The notes beneath the pieces are model-generated. The model made no database searches, was not told the origin of the DNA, and was given only the letters and a program-made list of their open reading frames with translations. From the NCBI GenBank assembly GCA_015698045.1, contig BLAL01000053.1, positions 1,676,501 to 1,740,500 of the forward strand: a stretch of 64,000 bases of DNA. The letters run 5' to 3'. How positions within the stretch are numbered: the first letter of the stretch is position 1; each line of letters begins with the position of its first letter. Below are positions 22,257 to 32,811 of the stretch, one piece after another. A program made the position numbers and the translations under genes. The stretch is from Rhizophagus clarus. Lineage: Eukaryota; Glomeromycota; Glomeromycetes; Glomerales; Glomeraceae.

Positions 22257-24300
22257 GGGGTTCAGTTTACATTTATTTCACCGCAGTCAATTTACCGACA
22301 GAGAGAGTTCGATGAAAATCATTTCATAAACAATATCATTTCACCGACAGTATCATTTCACCGACAGAGTTATTTCATCGAAAATCACTTCGAATTTTAA
22401 TTTTTTACTATAATTAATAACAAAGCCACGATCATTAATTTAATATCTATTTATATTTAATATTTCTTATTGTGAAAATAACATAGCCATAGTTATTAAA
22501 GTGAAATACAATTATTATCATTGTGTAGAATTTTATTAATAAACACATAAAAGAAATGTTATGTACTATAATTTGAATATAGTTTGATTCTCGAGTTGAT
22601 CGGTTTTCTTATAAAGTAAGATGATAAAATTTTTTAATCAACATTCTAAGCGTTTTCTAATGACCTCCACCCAAATTTTTTTCTAACAAACTAGGCGTAG
22701 CCGTCGCGCTGTTCCGGGAATGAAAATTGCTTGCTTCAAACAAAGCAAACAAAGAAAGCAATAATGATATATGTTTGTTATATTTATTATTCTGAATAGA
22801 TCTAATTTTTACTGTCATATTTAATAAAGAATCAATGGAATAATTTTATAATTTGGCTTTTTCAGAAACTTACCCAGGATCCGTTGTTAAATCATCCTGC
22901 AAATAAAAAAAAAAAAAAACAAACAAAAAAATTAGTACATATTTTTAAATATACTAACATAGGCTTTTGAACCATTTGAAACTCACATAAAATTCGGACG
23001 TTAGAACCTACAAGAAAAATATTAAAAAAAAAAGGTTTGATAGTATCGAAACTATACCAATCTACTTAAGAATCAAAGCTTGAAAAACTACAGAAAGAAA
23101 AAAGCAAGGAAGCATTTCCTAAAGAAAGAAACTAAAGTTTCAGTCCTCGAAACTTACATCCCGTTATCCAAGAAATAATTATATCTGAATCCTATAAAAA
23201 TGACAAAGGAAACTTTAGTAAAACATTTCCTTAAATAAAAGGAAAAAAAATGACACCACTATATGTAATGCCGTTTCAACCTACAAAATAATGTATAGAA
23301 TATTTCCTTAGATAAAAATAAAATAAAATAAAATAACACGAAAAAACGACACTAACCTGACATTCTAAGGAGCTATAAAGTGAACCTACAAGAAAGAAGA
23401 CATTAGATCATTAATAAACGTTTCTCTGATAAAAAAAACGAAAAAAAAAACCAAAAAAATATATACCACTTCAGAATATCGTTCTTAGAAGCCGTCAAGT
23501 GAAACCTACGAAAAAGGATGTAAATAAACCCATTTTCTTATATAAAAAAATAAGACAAACTGCAAAGAGAAAGATATTGATAAAAAAAATGATGTACCAT
23601 GTCTTAAAAAATCCAAAATGCCAAAATCTACAAAATTAAAAAAAGTAAATGTTATGGCTCCGGAAGCTATAAAAAAAATTATCTGCATTCACTAAAAAGC
23701 AAAAAGGTTTTAATTATTACTTATTAGGATTAGGATTAGAACACCAGTTACTGAGAAGCAGCCAGAAAGTTAGATATTCAAGGGAGACCTGTACAAGAAT
23801 TCGTAAAAAAAAAGTGAAGAAAAAAAAAGATTAGTAAGGAAGATCAACTAAAAATTCACGCTGGTCACCGAGGAAAAAAAAAATAGAAATTAATAAGCAA
23901 ATCGATCTTACTATCCTAAAATGGGAAGATCCATTCCGGAAAGGTTGATCTATTGTATATAAATAATTTTTGAGTTGAAAAAAATGGTGCGTCCGCGCCT
24001 GATTTTTACTTAACTACAGTATGTTAATCTAAACGTTAGGGATCGACACAAATTTTATATCAGATATAGATTTAGAGTTAGATGCTATATTCTTAATTTT
24101 TTTATTTAACCAATTATAAGCAGTATTATGGGATTATACGTTGAATATTTGTATTTAGTTTTATTAAATTATGAAATGATACTATAAAAATGTTTTATTG
24201 TAAAATGCTATTTAATTTGCATTTGTCAGCGAAATAATTGTTGGTGAAATGGTGTGTCGGTGAAATAACTGCGATTTTCGGGCGAAATAAATGCGTTCCC
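22257..24300. mobile_element. MITE, ACCGACA family, copy 2 (inverted relative to copy 1, interrupted)
   Basis: The left part (22257 to about 22687) matches copy 1 from its right end, read in reverse. It has ATTTCACCGACA subterminal repeats, CATTGTGTAGAATTTTATTA and CATTCTAAGCGTTTTC. The right part (about 24084-24300) matches the other end: CTATATTCTTAAT, ATTATAAGCAGTATTATGG, GTCGGTGAAATAA, ending AAATAAATGCGTTCCC. Removing the insertion leaves about 650 bp, the same size as copy 1. The two copies therefore define the family's full length. Confidence 0.7.
22688..24083. mobile_element. About 1.4-kb A-rich insertion inside MITE copy 2
   Basis: This segment is absent from copy 1 at the same point, so it arrived later. 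It begins near GGCGTAGCCGTCGCGCTG and ends near GTTAGATG. The interior is A-rich on the plus strand and contains no open frame. A motif close to GAACCTACAAGAAA recurs at about 23007, 23278, 23384 and 23500, pointing to degenerate internal repeats about 105-120 bp apart. Neither inverted ends nor a target duplication was found, so the class is unknown. Confidence 0.5.
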
Positions 24301-25500
24301 ACATGAAGGGCATTATTTAAGGAATAAATTACTAGTGATTAACATATAAAATTTGCACCGAATCATATATGTATTTTTTGCAGTTTGCACGCGGACCACG
24401 AATTAATGCTCATCCTATTTGCAATATCACATTTTAAACTATTTCTGTGAAGAAATTAAATTAGTTTATTTTATTTGAATCAAGTGTTAATGATTAAGTT
24501 GAATTGCAGTTTTATTGTTTTTCAACGAAACATTAGCTTAATTTGTAACGAACCTCTTGTCTCAAGAAAATAAAAAAATGACCATTATAATGAAACGTTA
24601 TGTCTAGAAAGACCTGAAGCCTGTACCGAAGAAGAAGAAAGTAAATATGTAATTTAGAATTTCTACACTAGTGAAGTTTACTACGTGACATACAATATAA
24701 CGCTGCAAACATTAGATTCTTGGTATTTTTGAAAGTATCCGGTGCTAATTTTGGCCAAAATTTGATATTTTGCCAAAGTTATTCCCCTGTATAGTACAAT
24801 ACTAATCAACATAGAATAAGAAAGATCAGGGTACTGTATGCAACGTTATACCGTCTATATGATAATATTTTTTTTCATAATATCTTGATTATCTCTGTTC
24901 TAAAAAAAAAATATTTTTTTTTTTTTCAAATTGACGTTCGTTTTAATTATGCTTTGTTTTAAATTGACGTTCATTATCATAAAGTGAAAGAATTTTATAG
25001 AAGAAATATTCGGATTTTTAACGGAAATTTACATCAAAAACGACTAATTAGCAAGAATGAATTTAAATATCTTATTCAGATGGAAACTGAAAAAAAACAA
25101 ATATTGTTTATTCTATGATCATTCTTATATACTTTAACAACTTTTGAAGCAGATCATTTGTGACTGTATTACAAACATTCTTATTATTACCAGTTACCTA
25201 GTTCGATGTAAGTTATGTAAGTTACGGAAAATGTTTATTATAAAATTTTATGCAAATAATATAAATAACTCAAATATTTAAAACTGGCAAATTATGAACT
25301 AAATTCAATGACTAAATGACGAAATAATATACATTTTGTTAACGAATTACAATTTAGTGTACGTTCATAGGCTTAGGCTCGCGCGCGTCAGATGCAGATC
25401 AGCATCGGAGTTCCCATTATAAGCGTCTTTTTTTTTTTAGTTTCGGAAAACCTAAATTAGTCTAGTTTTTCTAAGCCTATCCCTTTATTAAAGTATTTAC
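24301..25500. other. Intergenic upstream of the F-box cluster
   Basis: A direct repeat AAATTGACGTTC occurs at about 24929 and 24961. The part at 25440-25495 (AAAACCTAA...AGTCTAGTTTTTCTAAGCCTATC) resembles 60880-60930 upstream of the F-box gene at 61196. This indicates that flanking DNA was duplicated with the gene. No other gene was seen. Confidence 0.45.
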
Positions 25501-25547
25501 AATGAAAATGTTTGTAATACAGTAGTGAAAGGCGTAAACATAAAAAT
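25501..25547 (+). promoter_or_regulatory. Conserved F-box upstream block (type 1)
   Basis: AATGAAAATGTTTGTAATAC followed by GGCGTAAACATAAA lies about 105 bases before the start codon. The same block, in the same order, precedes the F-box genes at 36343, 61196 and 55210 (-). Its distance and conservation suggest a core promoter or transcription-start region. The role is inferred. Confidence 0.5.
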
Positions 25548-25554
25548 GCAGAAT

Positions 25555-25590
<36 letters not shown>

Positions 25591-25606
25591 AAAAATAAAA
25601 AAAAAA

Positions 25607-27022
25607 ATGCCTTGTCGGCTTCCTGCTGATTGCCTTAACGAGATTTTTGAGTATATAGAAAATGATAAAGGCACTTTACATTCATGCTTATTAGTTAATC
25701 GTCTTTGGTGCGAAGTTTCTGTTAGAATCTTATGGAGAAATATTTGGATTGTTAATCCTGTTGACTATGGACATCGATTGAAAGTTGGATCATCAATTCT
25801 TAATACACTGATCGCTTGTCTTCCTAATAAATCAAAAACTCATTTGTATGAAAAAGGAATTCTTAATTCTACACAAATCTCAAGAACTCCATTATTTGAT
25901 TATGCATCATTTTGCAAAGTTCTTTCAATTCATGGAATTGGACGAATAATTGTTGATGTTTTTAAAAATCATAAATATTTGGCAAAAGAAATAATCAAGA
26001 TGTTTATGACAAAGATTCCTTTGAAAAAATTATCATATTATACTAATTCAAATACTGTGAATTTATCATTTATACGTTATCCTGGGGCAAAAGATTGTTT
26101 AAAAAATCTTTCAAAATTTAGTTGTAATTCTAATGTTAAACCCGCGTTTTTTTATAAATTATCACAAATATGTTGTAATATTCAATCATTAACTATAGAA
26201 TTTAAAAGCATGGTTTCAAATGGATTAAAAGATTTGATTTCTTCACAAAATAATTTAAAATGTTTATCATTATCACAAACATATGGTGTTGCAGATTGGA
26301 CAGGTATTATACCATCATTATCAAAACATTCCAATAGTTTAATTAAATTAAAAATATATGGGAATGAATATTATAGGAACAAGCCATTATCATTTGTTGC
26401 TAGATTCATAAATTTACAAGAACTTGTTTTATCATTTCGTTATAAGTATTATTTTGATGAACTTAATAATAAGTTACAATATATTACTTTTTCACAATTA
26501 AAAATTTTAAAATTTTCATACGCTTATCCTGATGATGATGTATTAATCAAATTTTTAGAGATCAATGGTAAAAATTTAATAGAATTTTATATTAATAGTA
26601 GTGATTCATTAAATTTAGCTATAGCTAAATTTTGTCCGAATCTGAGATCATTATTTACTTTATTTAAATCTGATAAATTAGAAACATTAAAAATAATTCT
26701 TAATAATTGTCAAGAATTAGAAAGTATTGAAACTCAATATATTTATGATTTATTAAGTGAAAAAGAACTTTTGGATACTTTGGCAAAATATTCACCAAAA
26801 AATTTTTGTAGATTAATATTATTTAATTATTCGGATTCAAAATTGGTTCCGAAAGATTTAGAAGAATTTTTTACTAATTGGAAAAATCGTGTACCATCAA
26901 AATCTTTTTCTTTTATTATTAGAGGATGGAATAGTTTAGGGAATAAAGAAGGAAATATGATAGTAATAGAAAAATATAAAAAACTTGGTACTATTAAAAA
27001 ATTTGAAACCATTTCATATTAA
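25607..27022 (+). CDS. F-box/LRR-like protein, 471 aa
   Basis: The F-box is at residues 4-43 (LPADCLNEIFEYIENDKGTL then LVNRLWCEVSVRILWRNIW), followed by leucine-rich-repeat-like segments and the family's C-terminal signature (LVPKDLEEFFTNWKNRVP). It is probably a substrate receptor of an SCF E3 ubiquitin ligase that binds Skp1 through the F-box. It is intronless and the first gene of a five-gene head-to-tail cluster. Unlike its paralogues, the bases just before the ATG are a long A tract (25558-25606) rather than a T tract. Its closest relatives in the window, by eye, are the genes at 61196 and 53777. The start is set by the invariant MPC motif. Confidence 0.88.
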   Translation: MPCRLPADCLNEIFEYIENDKGTLHSCLLVNRLWCEVSVRILWRNIWIVNPVDYGHRLKVGSSILNTLIACLPNKSKTHLYEKGILNSTQISRTPLFDYASFCKVLSIHGIGRIIVDVFKNHKYLAKEIIKMFMTKIPLKKLSYYTNSNTVNLSFIRYPGAKDCLKNLSKFSCNSNVKPAFFYKLSQICCNIQSLTIEFKSMVSNGLKDLISSQNNLKCLSLSQTYGVADWTGIIPSLSKHSNSLIKLKIYGNEYYRNKPLSFVARFINLQELVLSFRYKYYFDELNNKLQYITFSQLKILKFSYAYPDDDVLIKFLEINGKNLIEFYINSSDSLNLAIAKFCPNLRSLFTLFKSDKLETLKIILNNCQELESIETQYIYDLLSEKELLDTLAKYSPKNFCRLILFNYSDSKLVPKDLEEFFTNWKNRVPSKSFSFIIRGWNSLGNKEGNMIVIEKYKKLGTIKKFETISY

Positions 27023-27057
27023 TAATACTTTGTATTTTAATTATTATTTATTTAAGA

Positions 27058-27063
27058 AATAAA
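27058..27063 (+). terminator. Polyadenylation signal AATAAA
   Basis: It lies within TTTAAGAAATAAA, 36 bases after the stop. The same TATTTAAGAAATAAA context follows four other F-box genes here, so the 3' processing region is conserved with the family. Confidence 0.6.
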
Positions 27064-28408
27064 TTTTGCATAATACTGGTACACGATTATTATTAAATCT
27101 GAGTTTATATATACTTCTATCGAACGTTAAATAAAATAATCTATTAATAAAATAATTCGTTCTTATTAAAAAATTGCTGCTATAGTAATGCGACTAATTA
27201 TTGCTGTTCGTCACGTTTCGCGCAGTAGTAGACAAATACAATTTATTAAAATAAATAATTATATATTATGGGTCTTAATATCTATAGTTACATCAGTTAT
27301 GAATTATTGTGCGAAATTAGCATCTCTCAATATTACCGTCTTAGCATCCGCACTTTTCGAGAGAAATGGTTGAGGTCAACCATCAATTTATTTATATTTT
27401 CAAAAATATCTTTGTTGCCATCTTTATTGCTAAGAGTTATAAACTACTAATGATAGTTTAACGGAAAGATCGATTATAAATATACTATTAATTCAACGGA
27501 ATTCAACCAACCCTGGTCGCTTTACTCCTTTATGGTATCACCCCTTATATATTGTAAATTAGAAGATATTGAATAGAAGAAGCAAGTCCAAATATAGCTA
27601 TAATGGGATGATGATAGTGTCTCACAGGACACTTTACAGTACCATTTATTTTGTTCTGTCAGCAACGAAATACCTTCGCAAAACATTTTAGCAAGGAATC
27701 TTGTAAAGCACAGAAAGGCGTTTCTCTTTCTTGAATGGTTGGATTGATTATTGCCGTTTACAAAATGTTGGCAATCAGAGCGTCGATCGTCGAACACGTC
27801 GCACACACATTAGCAATGAAAATTAAAAAAAATTTTTTTTTCTTATAAAATAAAAATAAAACTTTAATATATTTTTAGGTAGTGTGCATAAAAAAAAAAA
27901 AAAATTATATTTATTTGCTGTGTTTAATATGTTTGTTGTGTTCATTTGTGTCCATATTTAAAATTAACGAAAATAGTTTTATATAAAGTTATGCACAATG
28001 CACATTTCAGCATAATTTTTCATGTGTTCGAGGTGTTCGGTGTAAAATGATGATCATTTCATTGAGAACGATAGTATAACAGATAATGTCTCATGTTGAA
28101 ATAAATACAAGTCTAATAATGCAGTTATACATACTTCTTGCTGCATATAAAACTTGAAAAGCTTGAAATGAAAATTTTGTGGTCTCTATGTTCGCATATG
28201 TGATCGTTCAGTCAATAAAAATCGCAAAATTTTATTATTTTATTTTTTTTTTTTTTCTTCTTCGGGACTCCCGTTTCATATAACATGTCCAATTGGGGTA
28301 TATGTATATATATATTTTTTTTTACAAAGATCAATAATAATATAGTAATGATAAATGAAATGTAACAATAGGAGTCTGTTTAAATTCGTCTAGTGCTTAA
28401 CGTTATAC
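27064..28408. other. Intergenic between F-box genes; no gene seen
   Basis: A minus-strand frame at 27522-27806 is open for 94 codons but shows no family features. Long A and T runs lie at 27825-27905 and 28240-28320. No repeat end was recognised. Confidence 0.4.
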
Positions 28409-28453
28409 GGTTAGACTTTTATTAATTGCTAATCCGTGTAACATGGCGTTAAA
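28409..28453 (+). promoter_or_regulatory. Conserved F-box upstream block (type 2)
   Basis: GGTTAGACTTTTATTAATTG, then GTAACATGGCGTTAAA, about 110 bases before the start. Near-identical blocks occur at 30824-30873 and 33301-33349, and a diverged one occurs on the minus strand at 55315-55349. A T-tract and then ATTAAAAATG follow, as in the other members. Confidence 0.5.
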
Positions 28454-28518
28454 TATTAAAATGTAACACGAACCAAACACAATATATTTCTTTTTTTTTT
28501 TCTTTTTTCCTATTAAAA

Positions 28519-29952
28519 ATGCCCTGTCAACTTCCTGCCGATTGCCTTAACGAAATTTTTGAGTATTTAGAGAGAGATAAAGTCACTTTACATTCATGTT
28601 TATTAGTTAATTGTCTTTGGTGTGAAATTTCTGTTAGAATTTTGTGGAGGGATATTTGGATTACTAGATCCGCTAATTATGGACAACGTCGATTAAAAGT
28701 AAACCCATTAATTCTTAATACATTAATTATTTGTCTTCCTAATAATTCAAAAACTCTTTTGCTTGAGAAGGGAATTCTTGATTCAACTCAAATATCAAAA
28801 ACTCCATTATTTGATTATCCATCATATTGTAGAGTTCTTTCACTTAATGAGATTGGTCAAATGATAGTTGATATCTTTAAAAGTCAAAAATATCTTGCTA
28901 AAGAAATAATGAAAATGTTTATGACGAAAAATTCTTTAAAGAAATTATCTTATTACACTGATCCTAACACTATAAATCTATCATTTTTACGTTATCCTGG
29001 AGCAAAAGATTATTTAACAAATCTTTCAAAATTAAACTGTAGTTCTGATGTTAAAAACACATTTTTTAATATATTATCTCAAGTATGTTGTAATATTCAA
29101 TCATTAACTATAGAATTTAAAGAAAAGTTTTCAAATGATTTAAAAAACTTGATTTCTTCACAAAATAATTTAAAATATTTATCTTTATCTCAAAAAAGAT
29201 CACATAGTGGAGTATTTTGGTCAGCTATAACACCTTCATTAGCAAAACATTCAAAAAGTTTAATTAAATTAAAAATCCATTGGTTAAAATTTGATCATTG
29301 GAATAGATCAGAACAACTATCATTATTTACTACTTTCACAAATTTACAAGAAATTATTTTATCATTTCATCATAGAGATGGGTTTTCTGGATTTAACAAG
29401 TTACAATATATTACATTTCCACAATTACAAACTTTAAAGTTTTTATATAAATGTCCAGATGATGATATGCTAATTAAGTTTTTAAAGAATAATGGGAGAA
29501 ATTTAAAAGAATTTTACGTTAATAGTAATAGTAATTTAATATTATCAGCCATAGCTGAATTTTGTCCAAACGTGAAATTATTATATGCCTTATTTAGTTG
29601 TGATAAAATAGAAACATACAAAGTAATACTTAATAGTTGTCAACAATTAGAAAGTATTGAAACTCGTTGTTATTACGGTTTGTTAAGTGAAAAAGAACTT
29701 TTGGAAACTTTGGCAAAATATTCTCCAAAAAATTTTTATAGATTAAAATTAATTAATTATTCAGATTCAAAATTAGTTCCGGAGGATTTAGAGGAATTTT
29801 TTACCAATTGGAAAGATCGTGTTCCACAAATACCATTTTCTTTTATTAATAGAGGGTCGTTTAGTTTAGAGAATAAAGAAGGAATTTCGGATGTGATTGA
29901 AAAATATAAGAAACTTGGTACTATTAAAAAATTCGAAACCACTTTATATTAA
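28519..29952 (+). CDS. F-box/LRR-like protein, 477 aa (parent of the hybrid neighbour's 3' half)
   Basis: The F-box is at residues 4-43 (LPADCLNEIFEYLERDKVTL, LVNCLWCEISVRILW), followed by LRR-like segments and the C-terminal signature VPEDLEEFFTNWKDRVPQ. The role is as for the other members: a likely SCF substrate receptor. From about base 28979 onward, this gene and its 3' flank are almost identical to 31411-32384 and beyond, whereas its 5' third differs clearly from the next gene. This marks it as one parent of the neighbouring hybrid. The Cys in LVNCLWC is unusual, since other members have Arg. Confidence 0.88.
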   Translation: MPCQLPADCLNEIFEYLERDKVTLHSCLLVNCLWCEISVRILWRDIWITRSANYGQRRLKVNPLILNTLIICLPNNSKTLLLEKGILDSTQISKTPLFDYPSYCRVLSLNEIGQMIVDIFKSQKYLAKEIMKMFMTKNSLKKLSYYTDPNTINLSFLRYPGAKDYLTNLSKLNCSSDVKNTFFNILSQVCCNIQSLTIEFKEKFSNDLKNLISSQNNLKYLSLSQKRSHSGVFWSAITPSLAKHSKSLIKLKIHWLKFDHWNRSEQLSLFTTFTNLQEIILSFHHRDGFSGFNKLQYITFPQLQTLKFLYKCPDDDMLIKFLKNNGRNLKEFYVNSNSNLILSAIAEFCPNVKLLYALFSCDKIETYKVILNSCQQLESIETRCYYGLLSEKELLETLAKYSPKNFYRLKLINYSDSKLVPEDLEEFFTNWKDRVPQIPFSFINRGSFSLENKEGISDVIEKYKKLGTIKKFETTLY

Positions 29953-29984
29953 TACCGTGTATTTAAGTTATTATGTATTTAAGA

Positions 29985-29990
29985 AATAAA
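29985..29990 (+). terminator. Polyadenylation signal AATAAA
   Basis: It lies in TATTTAAGAAATAAA, 33 bases after the stop of the F-box gene at 28519. The context is the same as after its paralogues. Confidence 0.6.
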
Positions 29991-30150
29991 GTTGCTTATT
30001 ATATAATTATTATAATATGGTTGTTTTAATATTACTAGCGTTACTAGCGTTATTACCGAATTCATATATACTCACACTGAACGCTAAGATGATAACTTCG
30101 AAGGAAAAATTATTTCATAGTATTTATGAAATATTTCGTTTTATACAGTT

Positions 30151-30414
30151 GGTATGAAATCCCGAAAGTCGCAATCCTGACAGTACACGACAATCTAAAT
30201 TCTGAGAAACCAATCCCGAAATGGTATAATCCTATCCGAAAGCAAAAATATCGAAATGAAATTCATTAATAAAAAGTATTTTGAGGTGTCGCATTGCGGG
30301 ATCATGACATTTCGTGATTATGGCATTACGGGGTTATGACATTTCGTGATTAAGATTTTGTCGGGAATTGAGTTTTCGAGATTTACATCGGGATTCTGAG
30401 TCTGGGATTTTACC
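30151..30414. mobile_element. Short MITE-like element with GGTA...AAATCCC ends
   Basis: The left end is GGTATGAAATCCCGAAAG. The right end, read on the minus strand, is GGTAAAATCCCAGAC. The interior carries repeated TCCTGACA, CCCGAAA and TTTCGTGATTA-like motifs. The ends resemble those of the large element at 46714-53237 (GGTACGAAATCTCGACA), suggesting one family. No coding capacity. Confidence 0.5.
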
Positions 30415-30823
30415 GGATCACATTTTTGTTCGTTAATTAGTTACTATTTCAAGTTGATGATCGAATACTTCTACAACAAACACACTTTATTTCAGTTTAT
30501 TCATTTATTAATTCGAATAGTTTAAAGAAATTTTTTAATAATTAATCGGTGTTAATAGCGAGTTAGAGTAATATTAAGAAACGCTATATTTACATACAAT
30601 AACTAATAGTTTAAATAAAATTAAATGTCAAATCTATTATCTATTTTGTTTCTGCCATAATAAATTTTTCGAAAATGTACTTAAAAGAAATTTACTTTTG
30701 TAACAGCTTTTTTTTTTTTTTATTACGTCAGCGACATAACAATTACAGATTGTGTCTGCGCATTATGAAAATTTTTTAGTCACCGATGCTTTATCTCTTT
30801 CAGTTTGATGACTAACCTTAAAT

Positions 30824-30873
30824 GGTTAGACTTTTCATTAATTACTGATTTGTTTGTAATATTGGCGTTAAAC
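30824..30873 (+). promoter_or_regulatory. Conserved F-box upstream block (type 2)
   Basis: GGTTAGACTTTTCATTAATT and TTGGCGTTAAACG lie about 135 bases before the start codon of the hybrid F-box gene. This is the same block as at 28409 and 33301. Confidence 0.5.
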
Positions 30874-30959
30874 GTTAAATCCCGATTAAAATGTAGCAAA
30901 TGGTACAAATAGAAAGTGTCGATTCACTTTTTTTTTTTCCTAATTACAAAATATTAAAA

Positions 30960-32384
30960 ATGCCTTGTCAACTTCCTGCCGATTGCCTTAACGAAATTTT
31001 TGAGTATTTAGAAAGAAAAAAACGCTCCTTATATTCATGTTTATTAGTTAATCGTTTTTGGTGTGAAATTTCTGTTAGAATTTTGTGGAGGGATGTTTGG
31101 GACACTAAATCCGCCGAAAATCGATTGATAGTAAACTCATTGATTCTTAATACATTGATTATTTGCCTTCCTAATAATTCAAAAATTCATTTGCTTGAGA
31201 AGGGAATTCTTGATTCAACACAAATATCAAAAACTCCATTGTTTGATTATCCATCATTTTGCAAAGTTCTTTCAATTATAGATATTGGTCAAACGATCGT
31301 TAATGTTTTTAAAAGTCAAAATTACTTGGCAAAAGAAATAATGAAAATGTTTATGACGAAAACCTCATTGAAGAAATTATATTATCATAATGGTACACAC
31401 ACTATAAATTTATCATTTTTGCGTTATCCTGGAGCAAAAGATTATTTAACAAATCTTTCAAAATTAAACTGTAGTTCCGATGTTAAAAACACATTTTTTA
31501 ATATATTATCCCAAGTATGTTGTAATATTCAATCATTAACTATAGAATTTAAAGAAAAGTTTTCAAATGATTTAAAAAACTTGATTTCTTCACAAAATAA
31601 TTTAAAATATTTATCTTTATCACAAAAAAGATCATATAGTGGAGTATTTTGGTCAGCTATATCACCTTCATTAGCAAAACATTCAAAAAGTTTAATTAAA
31701 TTAAAAATCCATTGGTTAAAATTTGATCATTGGGATAGAACAGAACAACTATCATTATTTACTACTTTCACAAATTTACAAGAAATTATTTTATCATTTC
31801 ATCATAGAGATGGGTTTTCTGGATTCAACAAGTTACAATATATTACATTTCCACAATTACAAACTTTAAAGTTTTTATACAAATGTCCAGATGATGATAT
31901 GTTAATTAAGTTTTTAAAAAATAATGGGAGAAATTTAAAAGAATTTTACGTTAATAGTAATAGTAATTTAATATTATCAGCCATAGCTGAATTTTGTCCA
32001 AACTTGAAATTATTATATGCCTTATTTAGGTGTGATAAAATAGAAACATACAAAGTAATACTTAATAGTTGTCAACAATTAGAAAGTATTGAAACTCGTC
32101 GTTATTACGGTTTGTTAAGTGAAAAAGAACTTTTGGAAACTTTGGCAAAATATTCTCCAAAAAATTTTTATAGATTAAAATTAATTAATTATTCAGATTC
32201 AAAATTAATTCCGGAGGATTTAGAAAAATTTTTTTCTAACTGGAAAGATCGTGTTCCACAAATACCATTTTCTTTTATTAATAGAGGGTCGTTTAGTTTA
32301 GAGAATAAAGAAGGAATTTCGGATGTGATTGAAAAATATAAGAAACTTGGTACTATTAAAAAATTCGAAACCACTTTATATTAA
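30960..32384 (+). CDS. F-box/LRR-like protein, 474 aa; hybrid of its two neighbours
   Basis: The F-box is at residues 4-43 (LPADCLNEIFEYLERKKRSL, LVNRFWCEISVRILW), with LRR-like segments behind it. Up to base 31410 the gene is nearly identical to the next gene (33436), sharing KSAENRLIVNSLIL and NGTHTINL. From base 31449 it is nearly identical to the previous gene (28519), sharing LNCSSDVKNTFFNILSQVCC and all that follows, including the 3' flank. It therefore joins the F-box and first repeats of one parent to the substrate-binding body of the other. An in-frame ATG 60 bases upstream (30900) is less likely, because it would translate the T-tract leader. The frame is intact, so the hybrid is probably expressed. 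Confidence 0.87.
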   Translation: MPCQLPADCLNEIFEYLERKKRSLYSCLLVNRFWCEISVRILWRDVWDTKSAENRLIVNSLILNTLIICLPNNSKIHLLEKGILDSTQISKTPLFDYPSFCKVLSIIDIGQTIVNVFKSQNYLAKEIMKMFMTKTSLKKLYYHNGTHTINLSFLRYPGAKDYLTNLSKLNCSSDVKNTFFNILSQVCCNIQSLTIEFKEKFSNDLKNLISSQNNLKYLSLSQKRSYSGVFWSAISPSLAKHSKSLIKLKIHWLKFDHWDRTEQLSLFTTFTNLQEIILSFHHRDGFSGFNKLQYITFPQLQTLKFLYKCPDDDMLIKFLKNNGRNLKEFYVNSNSNLILSAIAEFCPNLKLLYALFRCDKIETYKVILNSCQQLESIETRRYYGLLSEKELLETLAKYSPKNFYRLKLINYSDSKLIPEDLEKFFSNWKDRVPQIPFSFINRGSFSLENKEGISDVIEKYKKLGTIKKFETTLY

Positions 32385-32416
32385 TACAGTGTATTTAAGT
32401 TATTATGTATTTAAGA

Positions 32417-32422
32417 AATAAA
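32417..32422 (+). terminator. Polyadenylation signal AATAAA
   Basis: It lies in TATTTAAGAAATAAA after the hybrid F-box gene and is identical to the region after the gene at 28519. Confidence 0.6.
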
Positions 32423-32580
32423 GTTGCTTATTATATAATTATTATTATATGGTTGTTTTAGTGTTACTAGCGTTACTAGCGTTACTACCAAATTCATATA
32501 CTCACACTGAACACTAAGATGATAATTTCGAAGGAAAAATTATTTCATAGTATTTATGAAATATTTCGTTTTATACAGTT

Positions 32581-32811
32581 GGTATGAAATCCCGAAAGTC
32601 GCAATCCTGACAGTACACGACAATCTAAATTCTGAAAAATCAATCTCGAAATGATATAATCCTGGATACTTCATATCCGAAAGCAAAAATATCGAAATGA
32701 AATTCATTAATAAAAAGTATTTTGAGGTGTCGCATTGCGGGATCATGACATTTCGTGATTAAGATTTTGTCGGGAATTGAGTTTTCGGGATTCTGAGTCT
32801 GGGATTTTACC
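32581..32811. mobile_element. Short MITE-like element, duplicated copy with internal deletion
   Basis: It has the same ends as 30151-30414 (GGTATGAAATCCCGAAAG and TCTGGGATTTTACC), with a block of the interior missing. It was copied with the spacer rather than inserted independently. Confidence 0.5.

Larger units (their letters stand above)
29953..30959. other. Intergenic between F-box genes (copy 1 of duplicated spacer)
   Basis: It holds the polyadenylation region, a short inverted-end element (30151-30414), the type 2 upstream block at 30824-30873 and a T-tract leader. The whole spacer recurs at 32385-33435. Confidence 0.75.

Noticed and set aside
27522-27806. 94-codon minus-strand frame
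   Set aside because: No family features, no conserved copy and no promoter-like leader; length is compatible with chance in a less A+T-rich patch.
30900-30959. In-frame upstream start for the hybrid F-box gene (and likewise 33376 and 36268)
   Set aside because: The extra residues translate the T- or A-rich leader that is untranslated in the paralogues; the MPC/MSC start is conserved.
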